The notes under the pieces were generated by a model that did no database searches, had not been told where the DNA came from, and saw nothing but the letters and a program-made list of their open reading frames with translations. Made by a program: the position numbers and the translations under genes. Shown in pieces: positions 1-9,529 of a DNA stretch of 64,000 nucleotides. Position 1 is the first letter of the stretch. Each line of letters opens with the position of its first letter. This DNA is from Lacinutrix algicola (GTDB lineage: Bacteria; Bacteroidota; Bacteroidia; Flavobacteriales; Flavobacteriaceae), in the NCBI RefSeq assembly GCF_001418085.1, contig NZ_LIQH01000030.1, positions 92,325 to 156,324 of the forward strand, given 5' to 3'.

Positions 1-1
1 T

Positions 2-715
2 GTTATTGTAGACCGTTTAAGACGTGAGTTTAATGTTGAAGTAAATCAAGGTCAACCTCAAGTTGAATATAAAGAAGCTATTACGCAATCTGCTGATCAT
101 AGAGAAGTTTACAAAAAGCAATCTGGTGGTCGTGGTAAGTTTGCTGATATCGTATTTACGGTAGAACCGGCTGATGAAGGTGTTGTTGGTCTTCAATTTG
201 AATCTGTTATTAAAGGTGGTAATGTTCCTAAAGAATTTATTCCTTCAATTGAGAAAGGATTTAAAATGGCAATGGTAAACGGACCTTTAGCAGGTTTTGA
301 AGTTGATGCTATGAAAGTAACATTAAGAGATGGTTCATATCATGATGTGGATTCAGATCAGTTATCTTTCGAATTAGCTGCTAAATTAGGATTTAAAAAC
401 TGTGCTAAAGCTGCTAAAGCTGTAATCATGGAACCTATTATGAAGCTAGAAGTTATTACTCCAGAAGAAAATATGGGTGACATCGTTGGAGATTTAAATA
501 GAAGAAGAGGTATGATGGAAGGTATGGGTGACCGTGCTGGCGCTAAGACAATAAAAGCTAGTGTGCCATTATCGGAAATGTTTGGTTATGTAACAACATT
601 AAGAACATTATCTTCTGGTCGTGCAACATCAACAATGGAATTTTCACACTATGCTCAAACACCTTCAAATGTATCTGAAGAAGTGATTAAAGCAGCTAAA
701 GGAGAACAATCTTAA
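2..715 (+). CDS. fusA: Elongation factor G, C-terminal part
   Basis: The frame is open from the window edge, so only the last 237 residues of a protein of about 700 are present; the GTPase domain lies upstream and is not seen. EF-G drives tRNA-mRNA translocation on the ribosome with GTP. The visible part covers domains IV and [12 protein letters not shown] at visible residues 40-50, [13 protein letters not shown] in domain IV, and the domain V signature [14 protein letters not shown] followed by [19 protein letters not shown] near the end. The ATG at 266 is an internal methionine, not a start. rpsJ follows after 12 bases, the usual fusA-rpsJ order. Confidence 0.97.
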   Translation, partial: VIVDRLRREFNVEVNQGQPQVEYKEAITQSADHREVYKKQSGGRGKFADIVFTVEPADEGVVGLQFESVIKGGNVPKEFIPSIEKGFKMAMVNGPLAGFEVDAMKVTLRDGSYHDVDSDQLSFELAAKLGFKNCAKAAKAVIMEPIMKLEVITPEENMGDIVGDLNRRRGMMEGMGDRAGAKTIKASVPLSEMFGYVTTLRTLSSGRATSTMEFSHYAQTPSNVSEEVIKAAKGEQS

Positions 716-727
716 AAAGTTAAGAAA

Positions 728-1033
728 ATGAGTCAAAAAATTAGAATAAAATTAAAGTCTTACGATCATAACTTAGTAGACAAGTCTGCTGATAAGATTG
801 TAAAAACAGTAAAGAGTACTGGAGCTGTAGTAACTGGACCTATTCCATTACCAACACACAAGAAAATTTTCACTGTATTACGTTCACCTCACGTTAATAA
901 GAAGTCAAGAGAACAATTTCAATTAAGCTCTTATAAGAGATTATTGGATATTTACTCTTCATCTTCTAAAACTATTGATGCTCTAATGAAATTAGAGTTG
1001 CCAAGTGGTGTTGAAGTAGAAATCAAAGTTTAA
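728..1033 (+). CDS. rpsJ: 30S ribosomal protein S10
   Basis: The 101-residue length is normal for S10, a protein of the 30S head that also acts with NusB in transcription antitermination (as NusE). The family signature is intact in the middle of the protein: [20 protein letters not shown], then NKKSREQF. The C-terminal [13 protein letters not shown] strand matches the family. It sits 12 bases after fusA. Unlike the tightly packed genes further on, it is followed by a 124-base gap with a strong terminator-like hairpin (1087-1126), so rpsJ may end one transcript class before rplC. Confidence 0.97.
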   Translation: MSQKIRIKLKSYDHNLVDKSADKIVKTVKSTGAVVTGPIPLPTHKKIFTVLRSPHVNKKSREQFQLSSYKRLLDIYSSSSKTIDALMKLELPSGVEVEIKV

Positions 1034-1086
1034 GTTTAAACTTTACATGTCCTAAGCTGCGTGCGAAGGAAAAACGGAAAAATACA

Positions 1087-1126
1087 ATTCAAGGCTGAAA
1101 CGTATTTTCGGCCTTGAATGTTTTTT
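1087..1126 (+). terminator. Terminator/attenuator hairpin between rpsJ and rplC
   Basis: A 14-base-pair stem, with one G-U pair, is formed by 1087-1100 and 1106-1119 with a short loop, followed by six T (1121-1126). This has the form of an intrinsic terminator inside the S10 operon. No TAnnTTTG promoter is visible between it and the rplC start at 1158, so complete termination would leave rplC without a promoter. A regulated or partial terminator is the more likely reading. Confidence 0.7.
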
Positions 1127-1157
1127 AATATATAATAATAACAAATAAATAATAATT

Positions 1158-1775
1158 ATGTCTGGGTTAATTGGAAAAAAAATCGGTATGACCAGCATCT
1201 TCGATGAAAATGGAAAAAACATTCCATGTACAGTAATCGAAGCTGGACCATGTATCGTTACCCAAGTCAGAACTGAAGAGGTTGACGGCTACACAGCTAT
1301 TCAACTTGGTTTCGATGACGCGACAGAAAAAAGTGCTACTAAAGCGGACTTAGGTCACGTGAAAAAAGCAGGAACTTCTGTAAAACGCAAAATCGTAGAA
1401 TTTCAAGATTTTGATGAGGAGTACAAATTAGGTGATGCAATCACTGTAGATCACTTTAAAGAAGGTGAATTTGTTGATGTTGCAGGAACATCAAAAGGTA
1501 AAGGATTTCAAGGTGTTGTAAAACGTCATGGTTTCGGTGGTGTAGGTCAAGCTACTCACGGTCAACATAACCGTTTAAGAGCGCCAGGATCTATTGGAGC
1601 TGCATCTTATCCAGCAAGAGTTTTCAAAGGAATGAAGATGGCAGGAAGAATGGGTGGAGACACTATAAAAGTTCAAAATTTAAGAGTTTTAAAGGTAGTT
1701 ACTGAAAAGAATCTACTTGTGGTAAAAGGATGTGTTCCTGGCCATAAAAACGCTTATGTAATTATTAGAAAATAA
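1158..1775 (+). CDS. rplC: 50S ribosomal protein L3
   Basis: L3 (205 residues, usual length about 205-210) binds 23S rRNA near the peptidyl transferase centre and is needed early in 50S assembly. It opens with [19 protein letters not shown] and holds the family core: [35 protein letters not shown] and the long loop ending [12 protein letters not shown] around residues 110-165. It is the first gene after the hairpin in the rpsJ-rplC gap. Its stop overlaps the rplD start by one base (TAATG), implying coupled translation. Confidence 0.97.
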   Translation: MSGLIGKKIGMTSIFDENGKNIPCTVIEAGPCIVTQVRTEEVDGYTAIQLGFDDATEKSATKADLGHVKKAGTSVKRKIVEFQDFDEEYKLGDAITVDHFKEGEFVDVAGTSKGKGFQGVVKRHGFGGVGQATHGQHNRLRAPGSIGAASYPARVFKGMKMAGRMGGDTIKVQNLRVLKVVTEKNLLVVKGCVPGHKNAYVIIRK

Positions 1776-2404
1776 TGAAAGTAGCAGTTTTAGATATAAA
1801 CGGAAAAGAAACAGGTAGAAAGGCAGACCTTTCTAGCGATGTTTTTGCTATTGAGCCTAATAATCATGCAGTGTACTTGGATGTTAAACAATATTTAGCA
1901 AACCAAAGACAAGGTACTCACAAATCTAAAGAAAGAGCTGAGATTACTGGATCAACACGTAAGATTAAAAAACAAAAGGGAACAGGTACAGCACGTGCAG
2001 GTTCTATTAAGTCTGGTGTTTTTAGAGGAGGTGGACGTATGTTCGGACCAAGACCTAGAAGTTATTCAATCAAACTTAATAAAAACCTTAAGAGATTAGC
2101 TCGTAAATCAGCTTTTAGTATTAAGGCAAGTGAAGAAGCAATTGTTGTTTTAGAAGACTTCAGTTTTGATTCTCCAAAGACTAAAAATTTCACTAATATT
2201 TTGAAAGCTTTAGACTTACAAAACAAAAAAACACTCTTTGTGTTGGGTGCTACGAATAATAATGTATATTTGTCGTCACGCAATTTAAAAGGCTCTGAAG
2301 TAGTAATGTCTTCAGAATTAAGTACTTACAAGATTTTAAATGCAAATCGAGTTGTGCTTTTAGAAGGAGCTTTAGAAGGAATTGTAACGAATCTAAGTAA
2401 ATAA
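1775..2404 (+). CDS. rplD: 50S ribosomal protein L4
   Basis: At 209 residues this is a full-length L4. It lines the peptide exit tunnel through a long loop, seen here as KQKGTGTARAGSIKSGVFRG and GGRMFGPRPRSYSIKLNK around residues 65-105, followed by the helix RLARKSAFSIKA. The C-terminal half has the Rossmann-like fold of the family. In E. coli L4 represses its own operon through the S10 leader; whether the rpsJ-rplC hairpin here plays an equivalent role is unknown. The start codon overlaps the rplC stop by one base. Confidence 0.97.
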   Translation: MKVAVLDINGKETGRKADLSSDVFAIEPNNHAVYLDVKQYLANQRQGTHKSKERAEITGSTRKIKKQKGTGTARAGSIKSGVFRGGGRMFGPRPRSYSIKLNKNLKRLARKSAFSIKASEEAIVVLEDFSFDSPKTKNFTNILKALDLQNKKTLFVLGATNNNVYLSSRNLKGSEVVMSSELSTYKILNANRVVLLEGALEGIVTNLSK

Positions 2405-2412
2405 GAAACAAA

Positions 2413-2703
2413 ATGAGTATCTTAATTAAACCTATAATCACAGAAAAAGCTACTGCAAACAGTGAATTAAACAACTGTTTCAGTTTCTTCGTGAAAACAA
2501 AGGCGAACAAGGTAGAAATTAAAAAAGCAGTGGAAGCTGCTTATGGAGTTTCTGTTGAAAAAGTTCGCACTATAAATGTCCGTCCAGATAGAAGTACTAA
2601 GTTTACAAAAACTGGTATTCAACATGGTAAAACTAACGCAAAGAAAAAAGCGATAGTACAACTGGCGGAAGGTGAGATAATTGATTTATACACTAACATG
2701 TAA
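2413..2703 (+). CDS. rplW: 50S ribosomal protein L23
   Basis: The 96 residues match the family length. L23 sits at the mouth of the exit tunnel and is a docking point for trigger factor and the signal recognition particle. It starts with the typical [13 protein letters not shown] and keeps [20 protein letters not shown] and VRTINV. The gene lies 8 bases after rplD and 11 bases before rplB. Long open frames on the opposite strand at 2250-2661 are shadows of rplD and rplW. Confidence 0.96.
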   Translation: MSILIKPIITEKATANSELNNCFSFFVKTKANKVEIKKAVEAAYGVSVEKVRTINVRPDRSTKFTKTGIQHGKTNAKKKAIVQLAEGEIIDLYTNM

Positions 2704-2714
2704 TTAAAAGACAA

Positions 2715-3539
2715 ATGTCAGTAAGAAAATTAAAACCAATCACACCAGGACAGCGATTTAGAGTTGTAAATGGATTTGACGCCATTACAACTGATAAGCC
2801 GGAGAAAAGTTTATTAGCTCCGAAAAAACGTTCAGGTGGTAGAAACAGTCAAGGTCGTATGACTATGCGCTACAAAGGTGGTGGTCATAAGAAAAGGTAT
2901 CGTATTATCGATTTCAAGAGAACTAAAGCGGGTATTCCTGCTGAAGTTGCTTCAATTCAATATGATCCTAACCGTACAGCGTTTATCGCATTATTAAATT
3001 ACCAAGATGGTGAGAAAACTTATATCATTGCTCAAAATGGTTTACAAGTTGGACAAACTATTGTTTCAGGTGAAAATGTAGACCCAGAAATTGGAAATGC
3101 AATGCCTTTAGCAAACATACCATTAGGTACAATCATTTCTTGTATAGAGTTACGTCCAGGTCAAGGAGCTGTTATGGCTCGTAGTGCTGGTGCATTTGCT
3201 CAATTAATGGCAAGGGATGGTAGATTTGCAACTGTAAAATTACCTTCAGGTGAAACAAGATTAATCTTGGTTACTTGTATGGCTACAATTGGAGTAGTAT
3301 CTAATTCAGATCACCAATTGTTAGTTTCAGGTAAAGCAGGTAGATCAAGATGGTTAGGTAGAAGGCCAAGAACTAGACCAGTTGTAATGAATCCAGTCGA
3401 TCACCCAATGGGTGGTGGTGAAGGTAAATCTTCTGGAGGACATCCACGTTCAAGAAACGGTATACCTGCTAAAGGATTTAGAACTCGTTCTAAAACTAAA
3501 GCAAGTAATAAATATATAATCGAACGTAGAAAAAAATAA
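2715..3539 (+). CDS. rplB: 50S ribosomal protein L2
   Basis: L2 (274 residues, the usual length) is a primary 23S rRNA binder needed for subunit joining and peptidyl transfer. The N-terminal OB-like region carries [20 protein letters not shown] (residues 48-67). The C-terminal RNA-binding stretch carries [19 protein letters not shown], with the conserved histidines near the catalytic centre. All hallmark residues seem intact. Spacing to rpsS is 3 bases. Confidence 0.98.
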   Translation: MSVRKLKPITPGQRFRVVNGFDAITTDKPEKSLLAPKKRSGGRNSQGRMTMRYKGGGHKKRYRIIDFKRTKAGIPAEVASIQYDPNRTAFIALLNYQDGEKTYIIAQNGLQVGQTIVSGENVDPEIGNAMPLANIPLGTIISCIELRPGQGAVMARSAGAFAQLMARDGRFATVKLPSGETRLILVTCMATIGVVSNSDHQLLVSGKAGRSRWLGRRPRTRPVVMNPVDHPMGGGEGKSSGGHPRSRNGIPAKGFRTRSKTKASNKYIIERRKK

Positions 3540-3542
3540 GAC

Positions 3543-3821
3543 ATGGCAAGATCATTAAAAAAAGGACCTTACGTTCATTATAAATTAGAGAGAAAAGTTG
3601 CTACTAACGTTGAGAACAACAAAAAAACAGTAATCAAAACTTGGTCAAGAGCAAGTATGATTACTCCAGATTTTGTTGGTCAAACAATAGCAGTACATAA
3701 TGGACGTCAATTTGTTCCAGTATATGTTACTGAGAACATGGTAGGTCATAAATTAGGAGAATTTTCACCAACAAGATCTTTTAGAGGTCACGCTGGTGCT
3801 AAAAATAAAGGTAAAAAGTAG
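3543..3821 (+). CDS. rpsS: 30S ribosomal protein S19
   Basis: The 92-residue protein belongs to the 30S head and contacts S13 and A-site tRNA. It begins [19 protein letters not shown] and has the S19 signature [20 protein letters not shown], then [12 protein letters not shown]. The basic C-terminal tail AGAKNKGKK is usual. It is tightly packed between rplB (3 bases) and rplV (6 bases), which fits a single cotranscribed block. Confidence 0.97.
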   Translation: MARSLKKGPYVHYKLERKVATNVENNKKTVIKTWSRASMITPDFVGQTIAVHNGRQFVPVYVTENMVGHKLGEFSPTRSFRGHAGAKNKGKK

Positions 3822-3827
3822 TAAGCT

Positions 3828-4235
3828 ATGGGAAGTCGTAAAAAACAAATGGCAGACGCTATTAAGGAAGGTAAAAAGCAAATTGCTTTTGCTAAACTTA
3901 ATAACTGTCCTACATCACCGAGAAAAATGCGTTTAGTAGCCGATTTAGTAAGAGGTGAACGCGTGGAAAAAGCACTTAACATATTAAAGTTTAGTTCTAA
4001 AGAAGCATCAAAACGTTTAGAGACATTGTTAGTATCTGCAATTGCAAACTGGCAAGCTAAAAACGAAGATGCATCTATAGAAGAAGCTGAGCTTTTCGTT
4101 AAAGAGATTAGAGTTGACGGAGGATCTATGTTAAAAAGATTACGTCCAGCGCCTCAAGGTCGTGCACACAGAATAAGAAAGCGTTCTAACCACGTAACAA
4201 TCGTAGTTGGAGCTAACAATAATACACAAAGCTAA
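3828..4235 (+). CDS. rplV: 50S ribosomal protein L22 with N-terminal extension
   Basis: L22 helps form the exit tunnel through a long beta hairpin, here [20 protein letters not shown] (residues 97-116). The core starts around residue 24 ([20 protein letters not shown]), so 135 residues is about 23 more than the common length of about 110. The extra part ([20 protein letters not shown]) is lysine-rich and probably a genuine extension, because its ATG is the first one after the rpsS stop, 6 bases away, and upstream spacing would otherwise break the packed layout. An internal start cannot be excluded. Confidence 0.95.
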   Translation: MGSRKKQMADAIKEGKKQIAFAKLNNCPTSPRKMRLVADLVRGERVEKALNILKFSSKEASKRLETLLVSAIANWQAKNEDASIEEAELFVKEIRVDGGSMLKRLRPAPQGRAHRIRKRSNHVTIVVGANNNTQS

Positions 4236-4242
4236 GATAGAT

Positions 4243-4965
4243 ATGGGACAAAAGACAAATCCAATCGGAAATCGCTTAGGAATTATCAGAGGATGGGAAT
4301 CTAACTGGTACGGAGGTAACGATTATGGAGACAAACTTGCTGAAGATTATAAAATCAGAGAGTATGTTCACGCACGTTTATCTAAAGCTAGTGTAAGTAG
4401 AGTAATAATCGAGAGAACTTTAAAACTTGTAACCGTTACTATCACAACTGCTAGACCTGGTATTATTATCGGAAAAGGTGGTCAAGAGGTAGACAAGTTA
4501 AAAGAAGAACTTAAGAAAATTACAGGTAAAGAAGTTCAGATCAATATCTTTGAGATTAAAAGACCTGAATTAGATGCATTTTTAGTAGGAACAAGTATCG
4601 CTCGTCAAATTGAAAATAGAATTTCATACAGACGTGCAATTAAGATGGCTATTGCTGCTACTATGCGTATGAACGCTGAAGGGATTAAAATCCAAATTAG
4701 TGGTCGTTTAAATGGAGCTGAAATGGCACGTTCTGAACACTACAAAGATGGACGTATACCTTTATCTACGTTTAGAGCCGATATTGATTATGCTTTAGTT
4801 GAGGCACATACTACTTATGGTAGATTGGGTGTTAAAGTATGGATCATGAAAGGTGAAGTATATGGTAAAAGAGAACTTTCTCCTCTTGTTGGATTATCTA
4901 AGAAGCAAGGAAAAGGTGGACGAGGCGGAAGAGATAATAAGAATCAATCTCGTCGTAGAAAGTAA
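4243..4965 (+). CDS. rpsC: 30S ribosomal protein S3
   Basis: S3 (240 residues) lies at the mRNA entry site of the 30S subunit. I chose the ATG at 4243, 7 bases after rplV, because it gives the invariant start [14 protein letters not shown]; the frame is open upstream to 4207 within rplV, but that would add unrelated residues. The type-2 KH domain has [20 protein letters not shown] (about residues 70-90). The C-terminal domain has [20 protein letters not shown] and the usual basic tail ending KNQSRRRK. Confidence 0.97.
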   Translation: MGQKTNPIGNRLGIIRGWESNWYGGNDYGDKLAEDYKIREYVHARLSKASVSRVIIERTLKLVTVTITTARPGIIIGKGGQEVDKLKEELKKITGKEVQINIFEIKRPELDAFLVGTSIARQIENRISYRRAIKMAIAATMRMNAEGIKIQISGRLNGAEMARSEHYKDGRIPLSTFRADIDYALVEAHTTYGRLGVKVWIMKGEVYGKRELSPLVGLSKKQGKGGRGGRDNKNQSRRRK

Positions 4966-4985
4966 TTTTTTAAAGAACAAGAAAA

Positions 4986-5405
4986 ATGTTACAGCCTAAA
5001 AGAACAAAATTTCGTAAGCAACAAAAAGGACGTATGAAAGGTAATGCCGGAAGAGGGCACCAACTATCAAACGGAACTTTTGGAATAAAATCACTAGACT
5101 CGAACTTTTTAACTTCGCGTCAAATAGAAGCAGCACGTATTGCAGCTACACGTCACATGAAAAGAGAAGGGCAACTTTGGATTAAAATATTTCCAGACAA
5201 GCCAATTACAAAGAAACCTCTTGAAGTACGTATGGGTAAAGGTAAGGGTGCCGTAGAATATTGGGCAGCAGTAGTAAAACCAGGTAGAGTCCTTTTTGAA
5301 ATAGGAGGTGTGCCATTAGACGTTGCAAAAGAAGCATTACGTTTAGCAGCACAAAAATTACCTGTAAAAACAAAGTTTTTAATCGCTAGAGATTACGAAG
5401 CATAA
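4986..5405 (+). CDS. rplP: 50S ribosomal protein L16
   Basis: The 139 residues match L16, which shapes the A-site of the 50S subunit. The start [19 protein letters not shown] and the following [14 protein letters not shown] are diagnostic; [18 protein letters not shown] in the middle holds the conserved Arg-rich loop next to tRNA. It follows rpsC after 20 bases and precedes rpmC after 13 bases. Confidence 0.97.
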   Translation: MLQPKRTKFRKQQKGRMKGNAGRGHQLSNGTFGIKSLDSNFLTSRQIEAARIAATRHMKREGQLWIKIFPDKPITKKPLEVRMGKGKGAVEYWAAVVKPGRVLFEIGGVPLDVAKEALRLAAQKLPVKTKFLIARDYEA

Positions 5406-5418
5406 TTTATTTGATATT

Positions 5419-5610
5419 ATGAAACAATCAGAAATTAAAGAATTATCTGTAGCTGAGTTACAAGAGAAACTTAGTGAAACAAAGAAGAGTTATTCAGACC
5501 TAAAAATGGCACATGCAATATCTCCTTTAGATAACCCAATCCAATTACGTTCTGTAAGAAGAGATGTAGCAAGATTGGCAACGGAATTAACTAAAAGAGA
5601 ATTACAATAA
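5419..5610 (+). CDS. rpmC: 50S ribosomal protein L29
   Basis: This 63-residue, two-helix protein sits near the exit tunnel next to L23. The pattern MKQSEIKELSVAELQEKL in the first helix and NPIQLRSVRRDVARLATEL in the second is typical of L29. It lies between rplP and rpsQ, where rpmC is expected. A long open frame on the opposite strand across this region is a shadow. Confidence 0.95.
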   Translation: MKQSEIKELSVAELQEKLSETKKSYSDLKMAHAISPLDNPIQLRSVRRDVARLATELTKRELQ

Positions 5611-5622
5611 TTCTGCTGAAAG

Positions 5623-5880
5623 ATGGAAAAAAGAAACTTAAGAAAAGAACGTATAGGAGTAGTTACTAGTAACAAAATGATGAAATCAATCGTTGTTGCC
5701 GAAGTAAAAAAAGTTAAGCATCCTATGTACGGAAAATTCGTTTTAAAAACGAAAAAATACGTAGCACACGACGAAACAAACGACTGTAACATTGGAGATA
5801 CAGTAAAGATCATGGAAACAAGACCTTTATCTAAATCTAAATGTTGGAGATTAGTTGAAATAATTGAAAGAGCGAAGTAA
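5623..5880 (+). CDS. rpsQ: 30S ribosomal protein S17
   Basis: S17 is a small OB-fold protein and primary 16S rRNA binder; 85 residues is the usual length. Typical strands are seen: [19 protein letters not shown], then [19 protein letters not shown] and the signature-containing [20 protein letters not shown]. The stop is 2 bases before the rplN start, so translation is probably coupled. Confidence 0.96.
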   Translation: MEKRNLRKERIGVVTSNKMMKSIVVAEVKKVKHPMYGKFVLKTKKYVAHDETNDCNIGDTVKIMETRPLSKSKCWRLVEIIERAK

Positions 5881-5882
5881 TT

Positions 5883-6251
5883 ATGGTACAACAAGAATCA
5901 AGAATAAAAGTAGCAGATAACACTGGAGCTAAAGAGGTTTTAGTAATCCGCGTTTTAGGAGGTACTAAAAGAAGATATGCTTCTGTAGGTGATAAAGTTG
6001 TTGTTTCTGTAAAAGATGCAACTCCTAATGGAAACATTAAGAAAAAGGCAGTCTCTACAGCAGTAGTTGTACGTACTAAAAAAGAAGTAAGACGTCCAGA
6101 TGGATCTTATATTAGATTTGATGACAATGCTTGTGTACTTTTAAACCCAACGGGTGAAATGAGAGGAACACGTGTATTTGGACCTGTTGCTAGAGAACTT
6201 CGTGATAAACAATTCATGAAAATTGTATCATTAGCACCAGAAGTGCTTTAA
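5883..6251 (+). CDS. rplN: 50S ribosomal protein L14
   Basis: The 122 residues are exactly the common L14 length. L14 forms an intersubunit bridge to the 30S subunit and is the target of the silencing factor RsfS. The start [20 protein letters not shown] and the C-terminal [20 protein letters not shown] are strongly conserved. It lies 2 bases after rpsQ and 13 bases before rplX. Confidence 0.97.
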   Translation: MVQQESRIKVADNTGAKEVLVIRVLGGTKRRYASVGDKVVVSVKDATPNGNIKKKAVSTAVVVRTKKEVRRPDGSYIRFDDNACVLLNPTGEMRGTRVFGPVARELRDKQFMKIVSLAPEVL

Positions 6252-6264
6252 GACATTTATAAAG

Positions 6265-6576
6265 ATGACAAAGCTTAAAATAAAATCTGGAGATACTGTA
6301 AAAGTAATTGCTGGAGATCATAAAGGATCAGAAGGGAAAGTACAAAAAGTATTAGCCGATAAGAACAAGGCGATCGTTGAGGGCGTGAACATGGTAAAGA
6401 AACATACTAAACCAAGTGCACAAAGTCCTCAAGGAGGAATCGTTGAAAAAGAAGCTCCTATCCAAATTTCAAACCTATCATTGTTAACTTCTAAAGGAGA
6501 AGCTACAAGAATAGGATATAGAATGGAAGACGGAAAGAAAGTAAGATTTTCAAAAAAATCAAACGAAGTAATATAG
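6265..6576 (+). CDS. rplX: 50S ribosomal protein L24
   Basis: L24 starts 50S assembly by binding the 5' part of 23S rRNA. The KOW motif is near the N-terminus: [20 protein letters not shown], followed by [20 protein letters not shown], both typical. 103 residues is normal. The stop is 2 bases from the rplE start. Confidence 0.96.
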   Translation: MTKLKIKSGDTVKVIAGDHKGSEGKVQKVLADKNKAIVEGVNMVKKHTKPSAQSPQGGIVEKEAPIQISNLSLLTSKGEATRIGYRMEDGKKVRFSKKSNEVI

Positions 6577-6578
6577 TT

Positions 6579-7130
6579 ATGGCATATTCACCTAGACTTA
6601 AAGAAGAGTATAAAAGCAAAGTAGTTGCAGCTCTTACAGAAGAATTTGGTTATAGTAATGTAATGCAAGTACCTAAACTTAAAAAGATAGTATTATCTAG
6701 AGGAGTAGGTGCTGCAGTTGCAGATAAAAAATTAGTTGACTACGCATTAGACGAGTTAACAACTATAACAGGACAGAAAGCAATAGCTACATTGTCTAAA
6801 AAGGATGTTGCAGCTTTCAAATTACGTAAAGGTATGCCAATTGGTGCTATGGTTACGTTAAGAGGAGAAAGAATGTACGAATTTTTAGACCGTTTAGTAA
6901 CTTCTGCTTTACCACGTGTTAGAGATTTCGGTGGGATTAAAGCTAAAGGTTTTGATGGAAGAGGTAATTACAATTTAGGAATTACTGAACAAATAATATT
7001 CCCAGAATTAGATATTGATAAAATCAATAGAATTTCTGGTATGGATATTACATTTGTGACTTCTGCTGACACTGATAAAGAAGCAAAATCATTATTAACT
7101 GAATTAGGTTTACCTTTTCAAAAAAACTAA
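6579..7130 (+). CDS. rplE: 50S ribosomal protein L5
   Basis: L5 binds 5S rRNA and touches P-site tRNA and S13. Conserved segments are [14 protein letters not shown] (about residues 30-44), the loop [20 protein letters not shown] and [19 protein letters not shown] in the C-terminal half. 183 residues is the usual length. The gene lies 2 bases after rplX and 3 bases before rpsN. Confidence 0.97.
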   Translation: MAYSPRLKEEYKSKVVAALTEEFGYSNVMQVPKLKKIVLSRGVGAAVADKKLVDYALDELTTITGQKAIATLSKKDVAAFKLRKGMPIGAMVTLRGERMYEFLDRLVTSALPRVRDFGGIKAKGFDGRGNYNLGITEQIIFPELDIDKINRISGMDITFVTSADTDKEAKSLLTELGLPFQKN

Positions 7131-7133
7131 GTT

Positions 7134-7403
7134 ATGGCTAAAGAATCAATGAAAGCCCGCGAGGTGAAAAGAGCTAAAACAGTAGCAAAGTATGCTGAGA
7201 AACGTAAAGCTTTAAAAGCAGCTGGCGATTATGAAGCATTACAAAAGTTACCTAAAAATGCATCTCCAGTTCGTATGCACAATAGATGTAAATTAACAGG
7301 TAGACCAAAAGGTTATATGCGTACCTTTGGTGTTTCTCGTGTTACATTTAGAGAAATGGCTAACCAAGGTTTAATACCTGGAGTTAGAAAAGCAAGTTGG
7401 TAA
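7134..7403 (+). CDS. rpsN: 30S ribosomal protein S14, zinc-free form
   Basis: The 89 residues correspond to the longer, zinc-independent S14 type. It ends [25 protein letters not shown], as in E. coli, and has a single cysteine (in [13 protein letters not shown]) in place of the two CxxC pairs of the short zinc-binding form. The N-terminal half is a lysine-rich helical segment. S14 sits in the 30S head next to S3 and S10. It is followed by a 60-base gap with a nested hairpin before rpsH. Confidence 0.96.
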   Translation: MAKESMKAREVKRAKTVAKYAEKRKALKAAGDYEALQKLPKNASPVRMHNRCKLTGRPKGYMRTFGVSRVTFREMANQGLIPGVRKASW

Positions 7404-7410
7404 AATTTTA

Positions 7411-7447
7411 AATTGGTCTAAGGTTCACGATATTGTGAAAACCAATT
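7411..7447 (+). other. Nested hairpin in the rpsN-rpsH gap
   Basis: An outer stem AATTGGT (7411-7417) pairs with ACCAATT (7441-7447). Inside it TTCAC (7424-7428) pairs with GTGAA (7435-7439) around a six-base loop. The two stems are separated by an asymmetric bulge on the 5' side (7418-7423). There is no T-run after it, so it is not a terminator. It may be a structured leader for rpsH; the start codon is 17 bases downstream. Confidence 0.45.
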
Positions 7448-7463
7448 CCGCAAATTAATATAT

Positions 7464-7862
7464 ATGTATACAGATCCAATTGCAGATTTCCTTACAAGAG
7501 TTAGAAACGCAGTGCGTGCTAACCATAGAGTAGTGGAAATTCCTGCATCAAATTTAAAAAAGGACATAACTAAAATATTATTCGATCAAGGGTATATTTT
7601 AAGTTACAAGTTCGATGATTCTTCAGTACAAGGAACAATTAAAATTGCCCTTAAGTACAATAAAGAAACTAAAGAACCAGTAATTAGAAAGTTACAAAGA
7701 ATCAGTAAGCCTGGTTTACGTAAGTATTCTAGTTCAACAGAACTGCCTCGTATTCTTAATGGTTTGGGTATTGCAATTGTTTCTACTTCTCACGGAGTAA
7801 TGACAGGAAAGCAAGCTGAACGTGAGAATGTTGGTGGTGAAGTTTTATGTTACGTTTACTAA
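7464..7862 (+). CDS. rpsH: 30S ribosomal protein S8
   Basis: S8 (132 residues) binds the central domain of 16S rRNA and in E. coli is the translational repressor of the spc operon. The start [19 protein letters not shown] and the C-terminal [20 protein letters not shown] with the final GGEVLCYVY are diagnostic. It stands after a 60-base gap that holds a nested hairpin, the only sizeable gap in this part of the operon. Confidence 0.97.
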   Translation: MYTDPIADFLTRVRNAVRANHRVVEIPASNLKKDITKILFDQGYILSYKFDDSSVQGTIKIALKYNKETKEPVIRKLQRISKPGLRKYSSSTELPRILNGLGIAIVSTSHGVMTGKQAERENVGGEVLCYVY

Positions 7863-7881
7863 TCTATAAAACAAGAAAGAG

Positions 7882-8424
7882 ATGTCAAGAATAGGAAATA
7901 ATCCAGTGGCAATTCCAGAAGGAGTTACTATAGATGTAAAAGATAACGTTATTACAGTAAAAGGTAAGTTAGGAGAATTAACTCAATCTTATAACACTGT
8001 AGAAGTTAAAATTGAAGAAGGAAAGGTGTTAGTAACACGTTCTTCTGACAATAAGGAAAGTAAAGCAAAGCACGGTTTATATAGATCACTTATCAATAAC
8101 ATGATTGATGGTGTTTCTAAAGGATGGACAAAAGAGCTTGAGCTAGTAGGAGTAGGATATAGAGCAAGTAACCAAGGTAACAGATTAGAGTTAGCTTTAG
8201 GTTTTTCTCACAACATTGTATTAAGTGTTGCACCAGAAGTGAAAGTGGAAACAGTTTCAGATAAAGGTAAAAATCCAATCATTAAGTTAACATCTCATGA
8301 CAAACAACTTGTTGGACAAGTAGCTGCTAAAATTCGCGGATTTAGACCACCTGAGCCTTATAAAGGTAAAGGAGTTAAGTTTGTAGGTGAAATACTAAGA
8401 AGAAAAGCTGGTAAATCAGCATAA
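7882..8424 (+). CDS. rplF: 50S ribosomal protein L6
   Basis: L6 (180 residues) sits at the factor-binding region near the sarcin-ricin loop. It has two similar domains; the first starts MSRIGNNPVAIPEGVTIDVK, and the second ends with the L6 signature PEPYKGKGVKFVGEILRRK. Packed 19 bases after rpsH and 10 bases before rplR. Confidence 0.97.
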   Translation: MSRIGNNPVAIPEGVTIDVKDNVITVKGKLGELTQSYNTVEVKIEEGKVLVTRSSDNKESKAKHGLYRSLINNMIDGVSKGWTKELELVGVGYRASNQGNRLELALGFSHNIVLSVAPEVKVETVSDKGKNPIIKLTSHDKQLVGQVAAKIRGFRPPEPYKGKGVKFVGEILRRKAGKSA

Positions 8425-8434
8425 TAATTAAGTT

Positions 8435-8791
8435 ATGAAGTTAACAAAAAACGAAAAAAGACTAAGGATTAAAAACAGAATTCGTAAGGTTGTTTCTGGT
8501 ACAGAAGCTAGACCTAGATTAGCTGTTTTTAGAAGTAATAAAGAAATTTATGCTCAAGTTGTTGATGATGTTACTGGTAAAACTTTAGCAGCTTCATCTT
8601 CAAGAGATAAAGATATTAGTTCTGTAAAAGGTAACAAAAGTGATGCCGCTACATTAGTAGGGAAGTCAGTAGCCGAAAAAGCAATTAAAGCAGGAATAAA
8701 TACTATCGCTTTTGATAGAGGTGGTTATTTATATCATGGTAGAGTAAAATCATTAGCTGAAGGAGCTAGAGAAGCAGGACTTAAATTCTAA
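8435..8791 (+). CDS. rplR: 50S ribosomal protein L18
   Basis: L18 binds 5S rRNA together with L5. The 118 residues show the family pattern: a basic N-terminal tail ([16 protein letters not shown]), [20 protein letters not shown] and the C-terminal [20 protein letters not shown]. It lies 10 bases after rplF and 6 bases before rpsE. Confidence 0.96.
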   Translation: MKLTKNEKRLRIKNRIRKVVSGTEARPRLAVFRSNKEIYAQVVDDVTGKTLAASSSRDKDISSVKGNKSDAATLVGKSVAEKAIKAGINTIAFDRGGYLYHGRVKSLAEGAREAGLKF

Positions 8792-8797
8792 GAAATT

Positions 8798-9322
8798 ATG
8801 TATAAAAAATACAGAAGCGCAGAGTTAGTAAAACCAAGTGGGTTAGATCTTAAAGATCGTTTAATTGGTGTGCAAAGAGTTACTAAAGTAACAAAAGGTG
8901 GTAGAGCATTTGGTTTTTCAGCAATCGTTGTGGTTGGTGATGAAGCAGGTGTAGTAGGTCATGGTTTAGGAAAGTCTAAAGATGTAGCAAGTGCTATTGC
9001 AAAAGCTATTGAAGATGCTAAAAAGAACCTTGTGCGTATTCCTATTATTAATGGAACTTTACCTCACGAACAAAAAGGTAAATACGGTGGAGGACGAGTA
9101 AACATCATCCCTGCAGCTCCTGGTACAGGAGTAATTGCTGGTGGAGCTGTAAGAGCTGTATTAGAAGCAGTTGGAGTTCACGATGTATTATCTAAATCTC
9201 AAGGATCTTCTAATCCACATAACGTAGTAAAAGCTACTTTTGATGCATTATTGCAATTAAGAAGCGCTCAAACTATTGCTCGTGAAAGAGGTATATCTTT
9301 AGAGAAAGTTTTTAACGGTTAA
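8798..9322 (+). CDS. rpsE: 30S ribosomal protein S5
   Basis: S5 (174 residues) is a 30S protein involved in decoding accuracy and mRNA entry. The dsRNA-binding N-terminal domain has [20 protein letters not shown] and [20 protein letters not shown]. The C-terminal domain has [20 protein letters not shown], and [14 protein letters not shown]. It is 11 bases from rpmD. Confidence 0.97.
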   Translation: MYKKYRSAELVKPSGLDLKDRLIGVQRVTKVTKGGRAFGFSAIVVVGDEAGVVGHGLGKSKDVASAIAKAIEDAKKNLVRIPIINGTLPHEQKGKYGGGRVNIIPAAPGTGVIAGGAVRAVLEAVGVHDVLSKSQGSSNPHNVVKATFDALLQLRSAQTIARERGISLEKVFNG

Positions 9323-9333
9323 TATTTACAGAA

Positions 9334-9516
9334 ATGGCAAAGATAAAAGTAACGAAAGTTAAGAGCGCGATCAACCGTACTAAAAGACAAAAGCTAACAT
9401 TGTTAGCTTTAGGATTAAAGAAGGTGGGACAAACTATAGAGCACGAAGACACTCCTAATATACTAGGAATGATTAGAAAAGTTAATCACTTAGTTTCTGT
9501 AGAAGGAGCTAAATAA
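9334..9516 (+). CDS. rpmD: 50S ribosomal protein L30
   Basis: The short protein (60 residues) is typical of L30: beta strand AKIKVTKVKSAINRTKRQK, helix LTLLALGLKKVGQTIEHED and final strand IRKVNHLVSVE. It lies between rpsE (11 bases) and rplO (13 bases), its usual place. L30 is absent from some bacteria but kept here. Confidence 0.95.
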   Translation: MAKIKVTKVKSAINRTKRQKLTLLALGLKKVGQTIEHEDTPNILGMIRKVNHLVSVEGAK

Positions 9517-9529
9517 CATATACTGAAAA

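Noticed and set aside
4207..4242. Upstream extension of rpsC
   Set aside because: The invariant S3 N-terminus MGQKTNP begins at 4243, and the extension would overlap rplV.
5490..5894. 134-codon open frame on the minus strand over rpmC-rpsQ
   Set aside because: Antisense to two certain ribosomal protein genes; no independent support.
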